Assembly: GCA_038503035.1 (NCBI GenBank)
Contig: JAVSML010024447.1
Coordinates: 124,001-188,000 of the forward strand
Source: Crocodylus rhombifer
Lineage: Eukaryota; Chordata; Crocodylia; Crocodylidae
Reading direction: 5' to 3'
Length of the DNA stretch: 64,000 nucleotides
The number at the start of each line of letters is the position of its first letter. Positions within the stretch are counted from its first letter, which is position 1. The notes under the pieces were generated by a model. The model was not told the DNA's origin. It did not search any database and saw nothing but the letters and a program-made list of their open reading frames with translations. Made by a program: the position numbers and the translations under genes. Below, piece by piece: positions 60,501 to 64,000 of the stretch.

Positions 60501-60743
60501 CATATGACATCTATCATACATAAGACGGTTCCACCTGGCCCAGGCACTTCCGTTTCCAGGAGACAGCATGCACAGCCAGGTCAGGAAGGGCTGCAGCAAA
60601 AGCAAGCTCTCCTGTCCCCATAAGGCTTATCAAATAATCCTAATAGAGAAGAAGTGTATGCTTGTGCCACAGTACTTCCTGGTCTGGCTAACCACATTGG
60701 AAGGAGTACTCCAGAGCCAATGGAGTTAACTGAAGCACCACAA

Positions 60744-60827
60744 CAGTGGTTCTCAACCGAGGGTGACATCAAATTCAAGGAAGTTGTGGACTGGCTCCCT
60801 GAATCTAAAAAAGGTTGAGAAGCACTG
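60744..60827. mobile_element. internally deleted hAT-type element, 84 bp
   Basis: CAGTGGTTCTCAACC at the start and GGTTGAGAAGCACTG at the end are inverse with one change. The element is little more than its two ends. The flanks do not match. Confidence 0.65.
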
Positions 60828-61181
60828 CTTTAAGGCCACAGCAAGTCAGCCTGGATTTAGAAACAGCCACAATGGATTCCTTAGAGAGAGCACAAAGATA
60901 CCTGTACTATTACCCATTCCAAACTATTCAGACTTTGTTTCAGTGCTTTAAAAACCCTGTAAGTGATCAACTTCCATGTAATCCAATCAAAGTGTTACCG
61001 AAGTTTTATAAAATCAAAAGCAATGGCTATGTTTACCCGTCAAATCAGAGAGATCACCCCTGAAATCTCATGTTAAATTGACTGTGACAGTGCCAGCCTA
61101 AAAAGACAGTAATTAGGAAAACAAGACTTGGTAACAGAAATGCTTCCCCCCCCCCATGTAAAGGCTTATAGACAGACCATC

Positions 61182-61435
61182 ATAGATTCCAGGGTCAGAA
61201 GGGACCTCAGTGGGCCATCTAGTCTGATCTCCTGCCCCTGGCAGGCAAGAAAGAAGGTCACCAAACCTGAGGGGTCATGTGATCCCAGCCAGGTGCCTGT
61301 CCAGTCTCCTCCTGAAGACCCCCAAAGCTGGGGCGAGCACCATCTCCCTTGGAAGCCCATTCCAGATTCTGGCAACCCTGACCATGAAGAACGTTTTTCT
61401 AATGTGTTGAAGAATAGGTTCAGACTGGACATTAG
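61182..61435 (-). mobile_element. CR1 LINE 3'-end fragment
   Basis: On the plus strand it reads 'catagattccagggtcagaa', 'gggacctcagtgggccatc', 'tagtctgatctcctgcc', then the end of ORF2 in reverse ('cattccagattctggcaac', 'gaagaacgtttttctaatgt'). This is a normal antisense CR1 end, truncated at its 5' side near 61435. Confidence 0.85.
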
Positions 61436-62342
61436 CAGCACAGTTTTTTGCATTGATTCAATCACAGAAAACAAATCACATATGATAAAGTGGAGAAGCT
61501 TGCAGGAAGCTTTTAATACAACTTCTCCTCCTAGGAGAATGAAGTCAGTGAATATAACAGTTAATTAACATTTAGGCAGTACTAGAAACAAACAAAATGT
61601 ACCTTGGCCTTGTTCAGGAATAAATAAAAGAATTTGCAAAACAAGTGGCTGGTTTACATTTTGATGGGAACCCACATTAAACCTTTATTTTGTAGCACTG
61701 TTTTAACAGTAATCCCATATCCCCACAAACATGAAGGAAACTCACCCCTGGTTATGGTTCTGAAGAGTTTTTGCCAAGTTTGGAACATTAATTCTGTTTG
61801 GGACTAATCTGTTTACAACCAAACACTATTTACTTAGACTAAGGGGTCCTCAAGTTCAGCTTGTGGACCAAATGCATCCTGCAAACTCCTTTGTTATGGT
61901 CTGCCATCCACAACTACCCCTCCGAATCCAGGACAAAACTCAATTCTCCACCTCCCCCCAAGTTCAGATGGAACGGAAAATAAGATTCCCCTTTAAGCAA
62001 TCCAGCCAAGTGCCTTAGGAAAAAACTATGTAAAAAATGTGTTTACTTCTTGGCCTTCACAAAAGCAGCCCCACATCCAGGATTTAAATTTACATTGAAA
62101 AAAAAGTTTTGAAATAGTCTAAAAAACACACACAAAAACAAAACGCAAAAACTAAGAAGGTGTTGAACAGAAAAGATTAACTGCCGATACAAAAAAACCC
62201 TAGGTTGCATAGTAGGCTTCTCAGTGAAGAACTTTTTCTGGGGGGGGAAGAAGGGGATATATAAAGCACTGAAAATAATAAAATGTTCTACACTTTGTTT
62301 TAGGAACTAGAGCAAGAAAACCATGATGATATGTCTTTAAAC

Positions 62343-62650
62343 CAGTGATGCTCAACCTCCTGTGCTCACAGTCTGGATAAGTGGCATAGAAGCAGTCCAC
62401 CACAGTGTCCTGTGGATACAATCCAGTTCGCCAGCCTGGCTCTGTGCACCAGCCCAACCCCCAATGGAGTGACCTTGCACACTGGCCCCAGGGCACACCA
62501 GCCTCACCTAGCGTGCTGGGCCCCATCATCTGGGCTACAAGCAGCAAGGGTATGGCAATTAACAACATCACAGCTCCCTTGCTGCCAGAGTTCCGGATCT
62601 GTCAGGAGCTCTGTAGGCTAGGCCCACAGGACAGATGTTGAGCACCACTG
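62343..62650. mobile_element. hAT-type element with near-perfect 8-bp target duplication
   Basis: It starts CAGTGATGCTCAACC and ends GTTGAGCACCACTG, an inverse with few changes. The flanks CTTTAAAC (62335-62342) and CTTTATAC (62651-62658) agree at 7 of 8 bases. The 308-bp interior is non-coding. Confidence 0.85.
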
Positions 62651-63816
62651 CTTTATACCTGGCAGAAAATAGGTTACAAAAGTGTATGAAAACAGACATT
62701 CTTTCTGTCACTTACTCTGCAGAATGTACTATTCTGAGGCTCATGCTTCAACCACTGGCACTTGACAAGGTACTTCGTAAACTCTCTCTCAAACAGGAAG
62801 CAAAAAGCAACTGAAAAAATTACTGTGTTAAGATTCAGTTTTAGGATACTCATGCCCTGACCAGTAAAAAGCATCTGCATTCTACTACTAACAGAAATCT
62901 ACTATCAATCTTTTTATCCCTGGTCAACACAGCTGTTTCAAACCAAGATGTATGAAAGGGCACAATCAAATATTCTACATTCCATAAAGATTTATTAATA
63001 AAACATCTACTGAAGAAGATACAACACAAGACCTTCTCTCTCTCTCTGTTAAAAGATTGTCTAAAGGGTAGTGTCTGAGACTTGGAAAACCTGGATACAA
63101 ATCCCCATTCTATCACAGATTTTCCATAGGACAGTGAAAAGGGACAGTCATCTGGCTTCTCTAGGCCTCAAATTCCCCCATTAATAAAATGAATAATCAC
63201 TACTAGCTCTGGGGCTCATTAGGATATTGAGATAAATACATAAAAGAATTTGCTCAGCTACTATTTAAATTAGACAGATATGTAAAAAGGTATGTTAATG
63301 CTCCTTTATGACAAATTTTGATTTTTAAAAAAAAATCTTTCCCCTGCATACACACTGCAGGTCCCCATACCTTCTAAAATTCTCTAGTTTTCTTGGAACC
63401 CAATCTAAGTACAAGATTAGACGTAGTGGTTGTGTGTCAAAATCCAGACATTGTAAACAGGTAACATATCCACAATTACTCACAAGCCAATGCTGCTAGC
63501 ACAAGCCCAGGCTTCTGATCAAGCAAAAGCCTGCATGAGGAACATGACAGCTGTACATAGCTTCTCCATTGAAGTAATCCACAAATATGCAAGGCCTTTT
63601 TGGATATAACTAACACCTGGTGCTTTCCAAGAGTTACTAGATATAGGCACTATAACAGCATACAAACACATGTATAACAGTCCATAAGAAAAATGTGATG
63701 TGCCAGTCATGGTATTAACAGTCACCATACATTACCATCATTAAAATGAGTCATGTCTAACTTGGTTCTTTTTTAATTTCACATTTCTCACCCTCCTTTG
63801 AAGATAAAGCCTAAAT

Positions 63817-64000
63817 CAGGGGTGGGCAATTACCTTGGGCACAGGGCCACTTACTGCGTTTTGGCAAGGCATTGAGGGCTGCATGACAGACAGCCAGGGG
63901 CAGATAAACATTAACTTTCTAAATTTTTTAGGGGCCCTATGGGCCGGATAGAATGGCCTGGCGGGCCACATCTGGCCTGCAGGCCACATTTTGCCCACCC
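63817..64000. mobile_element. hAT-type element, CAGGGGTGGGCAA family, cut by window end
   Basis: It starts CAGGGGTGGGCAATTACC. The window ends in TTTTGCCCACCC, which lacks only the final CTG of the expected inverse end, so the element is about 187 bp. Its right half matches the end of the copy at 16079-16798. Confidence 0.85.

Larger units (their letters stand above)
56404..64000 (-). other. IP6K2: 5' intron or upstream region of IP6K2
   Basis: An acceptor precedes the first coding exon, so at least one non-coding exon must lie to the right. I did not find it, and no strong CpG island is present, so the main promoter is probably outside the window. The stretch is AT-rich with many A and T runs (for example 57970-57986 and 59067-59083) and five transposon or LINE fragments. 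Confidence 0.7.

Noticed and set aside
1..64000. Search for CRISPR arrays, operons or bacterial mobile systems
   Set aside because: The window is vertebrate nuclear DNA. The repeats seen are transposons, microsatellites and tandem repeats, with no spacer-repeat array.
1..64000. Search for tRNA or rRNA genes
   Set aside because: No cloverleaf with A and B box sequences and no rRNA-like block was recognised by eye. A covariance search would be needed for certainty.

Overview
This is a vertebrate nuclear DNA window, most likely from a crocodilian or a close reptile relative. The evidence is two recognisable vertebrate genes with GT-AG introns, several CR1 retrotransposon 3' ends of the type common in crocodilian and turtle genomes (with a short repeat of the kind TATGAAAC at the tail), and many short hAT-type DNA transposons that still show 8-bp target duplications. 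I cannot separate crocodilian from turtle with certainty by eye.

Layout. Positions 1-5431 are part of intron 1 of NCKIPSD (minus strand). Its first coding exon (5432-5602) encodes a complete N-terminal SH3 domain and sits in a CpG-rich promoter with CRE, NRF1-like, CCAAT and GC-box motifs (about 5390-5830). From about 5830 to 47960 I find no convincing protein-coding gene. That stretch holds CR1 copies, hAT elements, a probable retroviral LTR, hairpin-forming inverted repeats, long pyrimidine-rich tracts, microsatellites and one 100-base assembly gap.

From about 47960 to 56403 lies IP6K2 (inositol hexakisphosphate kinase 2, minus strand). I could join five coding exons in phase to a 424-residue protein with the kinase signature and the IDF motif intact. 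From 56404 to the end is the 5' intron or upstream region of the same gene, again with several transposons. The last one is cut by the window edge.

The two genes are transcribed in the same direction (right to left), with IP6K2 upstream of NCKIPSD. From general knowledge they are also neighbours in this order and orientation in human 3p21.31, where the space between them is very short. Here it is about 42 kb, which is the most notable large-scale feature. They are not functionally coupled in one pathway: IP6K2 makes the pyrophosphate inositol phosphate InsP7, and NCKIPSD (SPIN90) is an SH3 adaptor for actin assembly.

I did not find a new biological system. The points worth a second look are the expanded intergenic region, the repeat architecture inside it, a tandem repeat with nuclear-receptor-like sites beside the NCKIPSD promoter, and several strong inverted repeats.
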